Below, piece by piece: positions 1 to 7,392 of a DNA stretch of 64,000 nt (positions are counted from its first letter, which is position 1; each line of letters starts with the position of its first letter). This stretch comes from an uncultured Bacteroidales bacterium (GTDB lineage Bacteria; Bacteroidota; Bacteroidia; Bacteroidales; Bacteroidaceae). A program made the position numbers and the translations under genes. Location of the stretch: the NCBI GenBank assembly GCA_902775375.1, contig CACYLU010000007.1, positions 86,106-150,105 of the forward strand, read 5' to 3'. Below the pieces are notes generated by a model. That model searched no databases and had not been told where the DNA came from. It saw only the letters and a list, made by a program, of their open reading frames with translations.

Positions 1-723
1 GATGATCTCTGAAGCGCCTTCCTGAGTGAAATAAGGCTCATAGGTCAGCAGCTCGTCAGCCATCAGGCTGTTGTCGTAGTCCAGCAAACCGTTCTCAGCA
101 GTTACGAAGATCTTGTAGTCATCCACACCCATAGCACTGTCCTCTGAGAGGTTCTGCAGCACTACCTTCAGGCGATTGGTATCCTTCATCAAAGGAACAA
201 TTGCAGTGTGCACGCCTTCCTCGTCAGGGAAATCGGCCTCTGCGATGCCATGATAAAGCTGGTCAATCTCACCTACCACGGCAGTGCCGTCATCGGCAGC
301 CTGACGTTTCAGGGTGTTCTTGAGTTCCTGCATAGTAGAAGATCCCGGAGTGAGTGTAGGAACATCATAGCTATGCAAACCATCGTTCAATCCGCACCAC
401 GCCAGCAGTGAATACTTGCCGGGAGCCAGATCAACGTCCATCATGTAGTTGTTGGAAGCCATCGCATCCACAGTGCTCTCGAAGCTCTTGACAAACTTGC
501 CGGTGCTGTCGAAAACAAAGAGTGAAACAGACTTCGCTTCTGTAGAGAAGGCGTCAACAAACTTCATGTTCATGTCGTAGCGGAAACCCACTTTGAAGTG
601 AGGATCACAATCTCCTTCATAGTCGTAGATTGTAGAGTCACAAGCTGTAAGCACGAATGCAGATACTGCCAGCATGCCCAGTGAGCTCAACGCCAATTTT
701 CGGATATCAGCCAATAATTTCAT
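1..723 (-). CDS. FimB/Mfa2-family fimbrial anchor subunit (partial, C-terminus outside window)
   Basis: The first 241 codons of a lipoprotein are visible. It starts at the ATG at 723 and runs off the left edge. A signal peptide ends in the lipobox FVLTAC with Cys28 as the lipidated residue. The following residues (DCDPHFKVGFRYDMNMKF, then LFVFDSTGKFV) match the FimB/Mfa2 (PF08842-type) N-terminal beta-sandwich. In this family the protein caps and anchors Mfa1-type fimbriae in the outer membrane and limits their length. It is the last visible gene of the minus-strand fimbrial operon, 224 bases after mfa1. The gap holds two hairpins that may lower its expression relative to the shaft. The family call is confident; exact orthology to mfa2 rather than fimB is not. 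Confidence 0.85.
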   Translation of the reverse strand, partial: MKLLADIRKLALSSLGMLAVSAFVLTACDSTIYDYEGDCDPHFKVGFRYDMNMKFVDAFSTEAKSVSLFVFDSTGKFVKSFESTVDAMASNNYMMDVDLAPGKYSLLAWCGLNDGLHSYDVPTLTPGSSTMQELKNTLKRQAADDGTAVVGEIDQLYHGIAEADFPDEEGVHTAIVPLMKDTNRLKVVLQNLSEDSAMGVDDYKIFVTAENGLLDYDNSLMADELLTYEPYFTQEGASEII

Positions 724-849
724 ACTGTTATATATTTATTTATTTTTTCCCTAGTTTCTCTAGTCTATATGTTGTGGCCATCAATAAGTAAATGGCTCTT
801 TTAGTCCTTTTAAGTGGGATGCTCAGGTCAGGTAAACCCGGCTTCCAGG

Positions 850-931
850 TTCATGCCTCTCTTTGCACCGGCATGAAGTGCTTTTTTAAGTTTTGTTGGA
901 AAAGTGGTGAAGCCCGAAGGCTTCGCCACTT
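850..931 (-). terminator. Hairpins between shaft and anchor genes (partial terminator)
   Basis: On the minus strand, 17 bases after the mfa1 stop, a 13-bp stem (919-931 with 902-914, one G-U pair) is closed by a TTCG loop and followed by a short T run. A second 8-bp stem (850-857 with 870-877) lies just beyond. The next gene in the same direction starts at 723. The stem therefore probably acts as an attenuating terminator or mRNA stabiliser that keeps shaft transcript above anchor transcript. Seen: the stems. Inferred: the role. Confidence 0.6.
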
Positions 932-947
932 ATAGTTAGGTTAATAA

Positions 948-2525
948 TTACTTAAGATCAACATTCTGCTCAACAACCTTGTACTTCAAGATTACAATGT
1001 CAGCAGCAAGATAAGTATTCTTATCTTCAGGAGGAGTAACAGGAACAATTACCTGATCTGTATTAGCAATAGGTGTTCCCAGACCAGTAATAGAGTTAAT
1101 ATTCACCTTGTACAGATGGTTACGTACGATACCATACAAAGGATGAGCAGCAGTACCTGTACCTACAGTAACTTCGTCATTATGAATGATAGGAATATGG
1201 TAGTAAGTCTTACCACCTGCCCAATACTGAACCTTAACAGAAGGTGAAGTGAATGTTTTTTCAGCACCTGTAGATTTATCATACAATTTTTCAGTGCCAT
1301 TATAAGTCATAGTAACAACGGCTTCATAATCCTGGACACCTTCACCACCGGTAGCGTAATTGAATGTGAAAGCATCCTTTGTAACTGAAGTATAGGTATA
1401 TCCTGTTTGTTCATCACCTGAACGAGTATAGTACTGTGTAGAGATAGTACCATAGAGCGCAGTTTCAAAGCCAGCCTTCGTATAAACATCACCCTTGAAC
1501 TTAACGAGTGACTTATCAGTGTCTGTACTTCCTGTAACGCTTAAAGTTGCAGCAACCACCAACTCAGTTGGCTGAGCCTGATCAGTGTTCTCATTTGCAT
1601 AAATAGGTTTTTCAAGAGTAACAGCATTAGCTAATTTAAAGTGCTCTGGAGCTGTCATGGCAAGAGAATTTGCCCAATAAGAGCGCTTGTTAGTATCATC
1701 GTTCCATTTCCACTGGCCAAAATCAGCGTATGAAGTATTCAAACTCTTTACCAGGTATGACTCTGGATTAGTGCTGTCAAGCCACCAGCCATCAACTGTA
1801 ACAGTGATAGCCTTTTTGTCTACAGTTTGAGTCTCAGTAGCGGTATCATTGCTTGTGTTAGTCAAAGTCACCTTAGCAACCATCTTCTCAACAGCAATCT
1901 TTACTGCAACACCTTCAGCTTTAGCAGCTTCCTCAGAATCCTTAATATTAGCAGAAGTTACAGGAACAGCAAACTGTACATCGTTACCATTAACATATAC
2001 AGAATTAATCATTGCGAGGTTCGCTGCAGCTGTCTGTCCTTCAGGAATAGCCTTTCTGAAATCTGCAGTCATTTCCTTCAACTCTTTCATGGTAGTAGCA
2101 CGAGTTATACCAAGTTGATTGGCAGTTGAATTCAAAACAGCTACAATTGAAGTAGGATCCTTAATAGCATTCTTAAGAACGATAACTGCAGCATGCTTCT
2201 TATCAACGCTTTCAGTTTTACCCGCAACTGTATCCCAACCATCTGTAAAACCTGTAGTAAATGGTTCTGCTACCTGACCTTCACCATCAAAGAAGAGAAT
2301 CATAGCATCTGCCACAGCAATTTCATCACCTGTTGCTGCCTCAAAATCATTGTTCCATGCACGGGTTGTAGCATCACCAGGCATTACGAAGTTAATGGCC
2401 ATGTACTTTGTAGCACCTACTTCGTCACCATTTGCAGGAGTCACACCTGCAGGCTCATTGTCGTTTGTGCAGGCTACGAAAGCAACGCCTGCCAAAACAC
2501 CGAACAATAAATGTCTCAGTTTCAT
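948..2525 (-). CDS. Mfa1-family fimbrial shaft subunit
   Basis: 525 aa. A lipoprotein signal peptide ends GVAFVAC with Cys19. The body resembles P. gingivalis Mfa1/FimA fimbrilins: an N-terminal domain with a long central region rich in Thr, Asn and Ala, and a C-terminal domain. The last residues (ILKYKVVEQNVDLK) resemble the C-terminal strand of Mfa1 proteins. In such fimbriae the precursor is lipidated, exported, cleaved by a protease, and polymerised by strand exchange between subunits. The length is close to the usual 450-570 aa. It follows the DUF3868 gene by 59 bases and precedes the anchor gene. It is the probable main shaft protein of the operon; the adhesion target cannot be told from sequence. 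Confidence 0.88.
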   Translation of the reverse strand: MKLRHLLFGVLAGVAFVACTNDNEPAGVTPANGDEVGATKYMAINFVMPGDATTRAWNNDFEAATGDEIAVADAMILFFDGEGQVAEPFTTGFTDGWDTVAGKTESVDKKHAAVIVLKNAIKDPTSIVAVLNSTANQLGITRATTMKELKEMTADFRKAIPEGQTAAANLAMINSVYVNGNDVQFAVPVTSANIKDSEEAAKAEGVAVKIAVEKMVAKVTLTNTSNDTATETQTVDKKAITVTVDGWWLDSTNPESYLVKSLNTSYADFGQWKWNDDTNKRSYWANSLAMTAPEHFKLANAVTLEKPIYANENTDQAQPTELVVAATLSVTGSTDTDKSLVKFKGDVYTKAGFETALYGTISTQYYTRSGDEQTGYTYTSVTKDAFTFNYATGGEGVQDYEAVVTMTYNGTEKLYDKSTGAEKTFTSPSVKVQYWAGGKTYYHIPIIHNDEVTVGTGTAAHPLYGIVRNHLYKVNINSITGLGTPIANTDQVIVPVTPPEDKNTYLAADIVILKYKVVEQNVDLK

Positions 2526-2584
2526 AATACAATAAATTAAGTTAAGTTAAGTTTATAAATAAATTAAGTTCTATATATCGTTAA

Positions 2585-4000
2585 TCAATAACGTACAACT
2601 TTTTCAATCTGCTGGACAGCATCTGCAGCAGCAGGTACCTGTGAGCTCACCTCGCGCAGCTTAGGCAGTGCCTCAGAGTAGTTGCCCTTCAGTGCAGTCA
2701 GCAATGCGCGTGCATACTGTGCCTCTGGGCTGTTGCCTGCCTTAGGCAGATAAGCCTCCGCACCTACCAGGTCGCCGCGGTTCAGAGCAGACACGGCAGC
2801 GTTCAGGTTGGCCACCTCGTCCTGCGGATACATGCGTACAGCTGTCTCGAATACATAGTTGAAGTCGTCTGAGCCTGCCTCGTATTCCTGTGCAGCCAGG
2901 TAGAACTCCTGCAGAGAGAGCTTCTGAGGATGCGTGCGTACCAGCTGCTTGATCTCGTTGATGTCGGTGAAGTCGCGGATCAGGTACTCGATGCGGTAGT
3001 CAGAGTGACGCAGACCTGGATATACGTTCTGGAGCAGGAATGCGTAATCGCTCGCATGACGGCTCTTGATGCGCCATTCCATTGGATCAGGATCAAGACC
3101 GCTGTTGCGGATGATGTCAAGGATATCGTCCTTAGAACCCAGTGAGCTGCCTTCCAGATAGCTGATCAGACCGTTCCAGTCTTCTGCCTCATAATCGGTC
3201 TCATAAGTAGAAGCCGGGAAGTCATACAGACCCTGAACGTAGTTCTTGAGGGCTTCGGTACGGCCCTTGGCCAGACGCTCGTTGTTGCTCAGGCCGCCTT
3301 CAGGAGAAGCAAAGCCCTTGATGAAGATCTTCTTCACCTCGACATCCGAAGTATTCTTGATGCTGTCGATAGAAGCCTGGATCTTGCCCAGCTCAGGAAC
3401 GTTGTTGCGGTAGTTAGGATCGATATTGGTCTTGTTGACGCGGAAGTCAACGAAAGCAGAGCCGCTCAGCTCGCGGTTCTTCACCTCGGCAGCAGGCTTG
3501 ACATATGCGAACTTAGGAGCGAAGCGCAGTACTGTGTTGCGTGCCAGCTCACGGTCGTTGTCGCCCAGGATGTCTCCGCAGCAGCCGTAGGTCTGCTCCT
3601 TGAGCAGCAGGGTTGCATTGTCCATCCAGTCCTCGTAGGCAACTGCCTGACGGTACTCGACGTCCTCCATGTCCTTGTCGGCCCTTACGGTGATTTCCTC
3701 AGGACCGGTGATCATCATGTCACCGTTGTTGCGCAGGTAATGGTAGTAGCGTGTACGGCCATAGACTGCAACAGAAGGCAGCTCCATCTGACGGCCCTCG
3801 TCCTCTTTAATTATATAAGGTGTAAGCACAATGGCTTCGTTAGTCCTTACATCATCCAACTGCGACAAAAGCATATCCATGTCGGTAACAAGATAGTTGC
3901 CGCTCTGTGTGAAGGTCACATCCTTCACCTCTACTCGCTGAGCCCACAAAGCCGGAGCGCATACGAGCATAGTCAAAATAAGGTAGATATATCTTCTCAT
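2585..4000 (-). CDS. DUF3868 / OmpA-like fimbrial-locus protein
   Basis: 471 aa from the ATG at 4000; a TTG three codons upstream is possible but less likely. A Sec signal peptide ends APALWAQ. Residues about 20-150 match the DUF3868 domain found in Bacteroidales fimbrial operons. Residues about 165-260 look like an OmpA-type peptidoglycan-associated fold (SAFVDFRVNKTNIDPNY, then KIFIKGFASPEG, then LAKGRTEALKNYVQ). The C-terminal 110 residues are helical and TPR-like (EVANLNAAVSALNRGDLVGAEAYLPKAG). The likely role is a periplasmic or outer-membrane accessory that holds the fimbrial assembly to the cell wall; this is inference from context. It lies 15 bases after the DUF3575 gene, so the two are surely co-transcribed. 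Confidence 0.8.
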   Translation of the reverse strand: MRRYIYLILTMLVCAPALWAQRVEVKDVTFTQSGNYLVTDMDMLLSQLDDVRTNEAIVLTPYIIKEDEGRQMELPSVAVYGRTRYYHYLRNNGDMMITGPEEITVRADKDMEDVEYRQAVAYEDWMDNATLLLKEQTYGCCGDILGDNDRELARNTVLRFAPKFAYVKPAAEVKNRELSGSAFVDFRVNKTNIDPNYRNNVPELGKIQASIDSIKNTSDVEVKKIFIKGFASPEGGLSNNERLAKGRTEALKNYVQGLYDFPASTYETDYEAEDWNGLISYLEGSSLGSKDDILDIIRNSGLDPDPMEWRIKSRHASDYAFLLQNVYPGLRHSDYRIEYLIRDFTDINEIKQLVRTHPQKLSLQEFYLAAQEYEAGSDDFNYVFETAVRMYPQDEVANLNAAVSALNRGDLVGAEAYLPKAGNSPEAQYARALLTALKGNYSEALPKLREVSSQVPAAADAVQQIEKVVRY

Positions 4001-4015
4001 AATTCTCAAGCGGTT

Positions 4016-4606
4016 TTAAAATACGTAAATCAAGTTAATGGCAGCCTTTGTAGGTCCGAAGTAATGATGGTTCTTGTCTTCCTCCACCTTCTTGCCGCAA
4101 CCCTTGCAGTTGAAGCGGTCGAATTCTGTGTAGACATAGCCTACACCAATCTCACCTTCAAGGTTCCAGTGCTTGTTGAGCACCCATGCATAACCATAGG
4201 CGATACCTGCACCGATGAACCAGCCCTGATAGCGGCTGTCGGAAAGCTTGGAGAAGTCAGTACCCAAGAATTTAATGTTGTTCTTCAAGTGACCGATGTT
4301 ATACTGACCACCCAGGGCATGGAAGCCCAGGAAGTGGCCGGCGAAACGGTCGCAGAACCAGTAGCGTGCCTCAGGCTGAGCCATCCAATGTTTCCACTTA
4401 CGGTCGTGCGACATGGTCCAACCATTGAAGTTACCCGAAAGATCGAGCGTCCATTTAGGAGCCAAACCAAACTCAATGCCTGCATTGATAGTGGCGGTAG
4501 CGTCGTACAGCAAGTTGGTCTTAACCGCCACCTTCTGCGCCTGCAGCTGGGTGGCGAGCATCATGCCTACGAACACCATGGCCATTCTGAATAGAATCTT
4601 TTTCAT
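4016..4606 (-). CDS. DUF3575 outer-membrane protein, first gene of fimbrial operon
   Basis: 196 aa with a cleavable signal peptide (MKKILFRMAMVFVG, ending QLQAQ). The mature part alternates hydrophobic residues as in a small outer-membrane beta-barrel and ends in aromatic Phe (AAINLIYVF), the usual barrel-insertion signal. DUF3575 genes commonly precede DUF3868 genes at Bacteroidales Mfa/Fim loci. A loop near the C-terminus has a CKGCGKK Cys pair followed by a charged EEDKNHH stretch, which could be a metal- or disulfide-stabilised loop. The function is unknown; assembly platform or length control is a guess from synteny. Confidence 0.8.
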   Translation of the reverse strand: MKKILFRMAMVFVGMMLATQLQAQKVAVKTNLLYDATATINAGIEFGLAPKWTLDLSGNFNGWTMSHDRKWKHWMAQPEARYWFCDRFAGHFLGFHALGGQYNIGHLKNNIKFLGTDFSKLSDSRYQGWFIGAGIAYGYAWVLNKHWNLEGEIGVGYVYTEFDRFNCKGCGKKVEEDKNHHYFGPTKAAINLIYVF

Positions 4607-4664
4607 AAATGATATTTTATATAGTTTTTCAGCAAAAAATAGAATAGAATTACTACTTCTGTAA

Positions 4665-4703
4665 AACTTCGTAAATCAACTTCGTAAATCAACTTCGTAA
4701 AAC
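4665..4703. repeat. 13-bp tandem repeat, three copies, in fimbrial leader
   Basis: The unit AACTTCGTAAATC occurs at 4665-4677 and 4678-4690, with a third copy at 4691-4703 changed only in its last bases. The array lies 59 bases upstream of the first fimbrial gene, in what should be its 5' untranslated region. Copy-number change there could alter translation or spacing. Confidence 0.85.
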
Positions 4704-4709
4704 CAACTA

Positions 4710-4754
4710 TGACATATGTCAAAAATCTATACTGCTTAGGTGAATAATTATTCA
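4710..4754. promoter_or_regulatory. Two perfect palindromes upstream of fimbrial operon
   Basis: TGACATATGTCA (4710-4721) and TGAATAATTATTCA (4741-4754) are perfect palindromes with centres about 32 bases (three helical turns) apart. They lie between a minus-strand -7 candidate TATATTTG (4802-4795) and the operon start at 4606. Dimeric regulators bind such sites; no regulator is identified. The matching -33 element is weak (TTG near 4823). Confidence 0.5.
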
Positions 4755-5024
4755 ACTTTTATAAAGGGTGTATTTGACACCTAATATAACGCTACAAATA
4801 TATAGGTTTTTTTAAATAAATACAATATTTCTTCTTTTTTTTTATATATTTCCCCTAAAATTTCCTTTTTTCCTCTCAAAACTGTGTATTTAACTTTATT
4901 TAACAGCCTCCCCCCCGAAAGAATTTGTCATTATTAACAACAAAATACAAAAATGCATATCTTTATTACCATACTTAACATTTCTTAATTCACAAAACAT
5001 ATGAAAGATATTAAAAAATCTTTA

Positions 5025-5270
5025 TTAAAGTTCATTTTTGTGGGGATTATTCTCTTTCAAGAATATCTCTGAGGCCTCTTCCTGGCAAATATTCACATAT
5101 CGCTTAAATGCATTTTCGCTGCGGTGGCCTGTGACCTTCATGATGAGGTAGCTAGGATATTTTTTCAGAAGCATGTTGTTGATAAAAGTGCGTCGGCCTG
5201 TGTGGGTACCAATCAGTTCATAAGCAACAACTGCTATGAAGGAATGAAGCTTATTATACCACCTTTCCCT
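5025..5270 (-). pseudogene. Tyrosine recombinase C-terminal stump
   Basis: About 67 recognisable residues in one frame end at the stop at 5025. They carry three of the catalytic positions of phage-type integrases: the HxxR box (GTHTGRRTF), the second His (VTGHRSENAF) and the nucleophilic Tyr (KRYVN). Everything upstream of the HxxR box, the N-terminal arm and core-binding domains, is missing. An in-frame stop sits at 5271-5273 and a 117-bp quasi-palindrome interrupts the frame. It is a dead remnant of an integrated element (conjugative transposon or genomic island type). It marks this spot as a former integration junction beside the fimbrial locus. Confidence 0.85.
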
Positions 5271-5351
5271 TTATATACCAACAATTATATATATACTTAT
5301 TATTTTTTTACGCGTATATAAAAGTAATATAAGAAGCTTCATTCCTTCATA
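5235..5351. repeat. 117-bp quasi-palindromic element with 18-bp terminal inverted repeats
   Basis: Arms 5235-5252 and 5334-5351 are perfect 18-bp inverted repeats (TATGAAGGAATGAAGCTT). A nested 9-bp pair (5270-5278 with 5314-5322, TTTATATAC) lies inside an AT-rich centre. The centre has no TAnnTTTG promoter box on either strand, so an invertible promoter is not supported. A MITE-like insertion or a decayed recombination site is the better reading. No clean target-site duplication flanks it. Confidence 0.7.
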
Positions 5352-5375
5352 CTGACCATATAGAGTTTCCCCAAT

Positions 5376-5463
5376 GCATAGGGTAAGCCTGTCTAAAGCA
5401 TAGGGTAAGCCAACCTTAATCATAGGGTTATCACTGCTATCTCTATGGTTAACGCATGGCAAA
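5376..5463. repeat. 22-bp-period degenerate repeat array (four units)
   Basis: Units begin at 5376, 5398, 5420 and 5442. The conserved part is (C/T)ATAGGGTTA-like at the start and often AAA at the end. The first two units share GCATAGGGTAAGCC exactly; the others are diverged. The same period and a related core occur at 53340-53427. The array sits just beyond the terminator of the DUF1648 operon. Confidence 0.7.
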
Positions 5464-5500
5464 GCAGGGGTGAGGTCATTATGATCTCACCCCTGCTTTG
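5460..5500 (-). terminator. Strong hairpin terminator of the SPFH/RHH/DUF1648 operon
   Basis: A perfect 15-bp stem (5460-5474 with 5486-5500, CAAAGCAGGGGTGAG) has an 11-base loop. It starts 15 bases after the stop of the minus-strand DUF1648 gene. The following T run is short, but the stem is long and GC-rich. Confidence 0.8.
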
Positions 5501-5515
5501 TATATAGCAAGCGAT

Positions 5516-6019
5516 TCACTTCCCCGCCCTACGGATCAGGATGCTGAAGACGATTACTTCGATGAACAGCAAGCCTGCAGGGATGAGTACCCACACGGGG
5601 GTTTCATACACCATTGAGAGCAAGAGGCAGATGCCCATGATGCCTAAGATGATGTTCATGACCCTCATCTGCGTAACTGCTAACTTGAGTTGCTTGACGG
5701 TGGTAATGCGGGTGGGTGGATTCATCAGGCGCGGACGATAGGCAGAGAAGCCAACCAACAACATTACAAATGTCCATGTGCCTGTCATGATGAGGAGCGA
5801 AACAGGGTCCCCTACCTTATCGACCTCACCTGCTAAGTTCATGTGAAGTGCCACTTCATCGCCAGCCGCCTCACGCCAAAGTACTGCCGCCACTACCCAC
5901 ATGGCTATCAACAAGAGCAGTGCCACAAACTCCATGATGCGGTCGGTCCATGTTACTGGCAGTCGCACGTTATACACTTCCGACGACCTTCGCTCGTTAA
6001 ACAGTTTCTTCCAGTTCAT
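5516..6019 (-). CDS. DUF1648-like integral membrane protein
   Basis: 167 aa with four predicted membrane segments, at about residues 27-47, 76-96, 117-137 and 142-160. Between the first two lies VALHMNLAGEVDKVGDP, which fits the LPxHxNxxGxxD pattern of DUF1648 proteins (SdpI-like immunity and signal-transduction membrane proteins). The start overlaps the end of the ribbon-helix-helix gene by 23 bases, so the two are translationally coupled. In Firmicutes, DUF1648 proteins such as SdpI give immunity and sequester a repressor. Its position right after a small DNA-binding protein recalls that layout, but a shared function is inference only. Confidence 0.7.
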   Translation of the reverse strand: MNWKKLFNERRSSEVYNVRLPVTWTDRIMEFVALLLLIAMWVVAAVLWREAAGDEVALHMNLAGEVDKVGDPVSLLIMTGTWTFVMLLVGFSAYRPRLMNPPTRITTVKQLKLAVTQMRVMNIILGIMGICLLLSMVYETPVWVLIPAGLLFIEVIVFSILIRRAGK

Positions 6020-6191
6020 TGTTCTTTTGTTTTTTCAGCCTTCCGCTTTTGCGCAATGCCTCGTTGATAATCCACTGCAACTGTCCATTGGTGGAGCGGA
6101 ATTCATCGGCCGCCCACGCCTCGATGGCATTCATGGTGGCAGCATCGACACGCAGCACAAAGCTTTTGGTGGTGTTTTCCTTCTTTGACAT
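5997..6191 (-). CDS. Arc-type ribbon-helix-helix DNA-binding protein
   Basis: 64 aa. The sequence KSFVLRVDAATMNAIEAWA, followed by a helix ending in WIINEALRKSG, is the strand-helix-helix layout of Arc/MetJ-type repressors. Such proteins bind DNA as dimers through the paired beta-strand. The tail is Lys/Glu-rich. It lies between an SPFH gene (20 bases upstream) and the membrane gene (23-base overlap). It probably regulates its own operon. No toxin gene is adjacent, so a toxin-antitoxin role is not supported. Confidence 0.8.
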   Translation of the reverse strand: MSKKENTTKSFVLRVDAATMNAIEAWAADEFRSTNGQLQWIINEALRKSGRLKKQKNNELEETV

Positions 6192-6211
6192 GCTAAGAGT
6201 CGATTAAATGA

Positions 6212-7171
6212 TTAATGATTCAATGTGCCTGTATTAACAACAGGCTGTGCAGCATCATCTCCACAGAGCACTACCATAAGGTTGCTCACCATAGCAGCCT
6301 TCTTGTCGTCATCGAGTTCTACGACATCCTCGGCAGACAACTTGTCGAGTGCCATCTTCACCATTGACACAGCACCTTCTACGATCTTCTCACGAGCGGT
6401 AATGATGGCAGCTGCCTGCTGACGACGCAACATTACGGCAGCAATCTCAGGAGCGTATGCCAGGTAATTAATACGTGCCTCTACCACTTCGATGCCTGCC
6501 AACGCCAGACGCTCATTCAGCTTGTTTTCCAGCTGCTGGTTGATTTCATCACCTCCACCACGTAGTGTCAGTTCGTTGTCACGGTCATCAGTATCATCGT
6601 ATGCATACTGGCCAGCCACTTGACGCAAGGCTGCATCGCTCTGTACCTGCACGAACTGCTCGAGGGCCTTCATGATGCCTGATACACCTGCAGAAATCTG
6701 GTCGGGCTTTACATTGCTCTGCGCCATTGTCTGTGCATCAATCTCAAACATGGCCTTGTAGGTGTCTTTCAGTTTCCATACCAGTACCAGACCTATCATG
6801 ATAGGATTACCTGTCTTGTCATTTACCTTGATAGGTTGAGCATCCAAGTTTCTGGCACGAAGTGAGAGTTTCTTGGTACTCATAAAAGGATTGATCCAAT
6901 AATATCCCGTCTTGGTAAAGGTGCCACGATACTTGCCAAAGAAGGTCAGAACGCGTGCCTCGTTGGGCTCCAACATGATGAAACCTGGCCAAATAAAGAA
7001 TGAGAGAATTAGCAACAGGGGACCTCCCACAATCAGACGCCAGTCGCCATAGCCTATAAACAATACGATAGCGGCAATGCCCGCAATCGTGAGCAACAAG
7101 TTAAAGAACAACATGGCAAAGCCATTGAATGTTACACCACGAAAAGTAAATTCCTTTGTCTCCATAGTCAT
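6212..7171 (-). CDS. SPFH/band-7 domain membrane protein
   Basis: 319 aa. Two hydrophobic segments occupy about residues 15-65 (MLFFNLLLTIAGIAAIVLF, then GPLLLILSFFIWPGF). An SPFH/prohibitin-like domain follows (EPNEARVLTFFGKYRGT) to about residue 260. The segment EIAAVMLRRQQAAAIITARE matches the end of band-7 domains. The C-terminus is acidic and Ala-rich. Family members oligomerise in membranes and scaffold or restrain proteases. The start could also be the ATG at 7165. A minus-strand promoter is visible at 7211-7243. This is a second SPFH protein, distinct from FloA at 60.2 kb. Confidence 0.85.
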   Translation of the reverse strand: MTMETKEFTFRGVTFNGFAMLFFNLLLTIAGIAAIVLFIGYGDWRLIVGGPLLLILSFFIWPGFIMLEPNEARVLTFFGKYRGTFTKTGYYWINPFMSTKKLSLRARNLDAQPIKVNDKTGNPIMIGLVLVWKLKDTYKAMFEIDAQTMAQSNVKPDQISAGVSGIMKALEQFVQVQSDAALRQVAGQYAYDDTDDRDNELTLRGGGDEINQQLENKLNERLALAGIEVVEARINYLAYAPEIAAVMLRRQQAAAIITAREKIVEGAVSMVKMALDKLSAEDVVELDDDKKAAMVSNLMVVLCGDDAAQPVVNTGTLNH

Positions 7172-7210
7172 ATAGTTTTAAGTGTTATTTATAATATCAT
7201 TTTGATATCA

Positions 7211-7243
7211 CAAAGATAACAAAAGATTTTTCATATCTCCAAA
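7211..7243 (-). promoter_or_regulatory. Promoter of SPFH operon
   Basis: On the minus strand, TATCTTTG (7218-7211) is preceded by TTTG (7243-7240) with 21 bases between them, a good Bacteroidetes sigma-ABfr match. It lies 40 bases upstream of the start codon. Confidence 0.65.
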
Positions 7244-7271
7244 TATTTTGCCTCAAAAAAGACAAAAAAAA

Positions 7272-7299
7272 TGCTGACGACTAAAAAAAATCGCCAGCA
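7272..7299 (-). terminator. Terminator of nitroreductase gene
   Basis: A 9-bp stem (7291-7299 with 7272-7280, one G-U pair) is followed on the minus strand by eight T residues. It lies 94 bases after the nitroreductase stop and before the SPFH promoter. Confidence 0.7.
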
Positions 7300-7392
7300 C
7301 CTTATATATAAAAACATTTCCTTCGAGATTGTCTCCTCTCTATAAAGGGAGAATTATGAATTCACGTTTGGGGTATTTCCCCTATTATATCG

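Noticed and set aside
3740-4594. 284-codon plus-strand frame across the DUF3575/DUF3868 genes
   Set aside because: Antisense to two well-supported fimbrial-locus genes with signal peptides and operon spacing; no motifs of its own.
4710-4754. CRISPR or phage attachment site reading of the palindromes
   Set aside because: No direct repeats with unique spacers and no matching copies elsewhere in the window.
5235-5351. Invertible promoter for phase-variable fimbriae
   Set aside because: Inverted repeats and a nearby recombinase stump suggested it, but no TAnnTTTG promoter box lies between the arms on either strand and the recombinase is a dead fragment.
5376-5463. CRISPR array
   Set aside because: The 22-base period leaves no room for spacers, units are degenerate throughout, and no cas genes are present.
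5997-6191. Antitoxin of a toxin-antitoxin pair
   Set aside because: Its neighbours are an SPFH protein and a four-helix membrane protein; neither looks like a known toxin.
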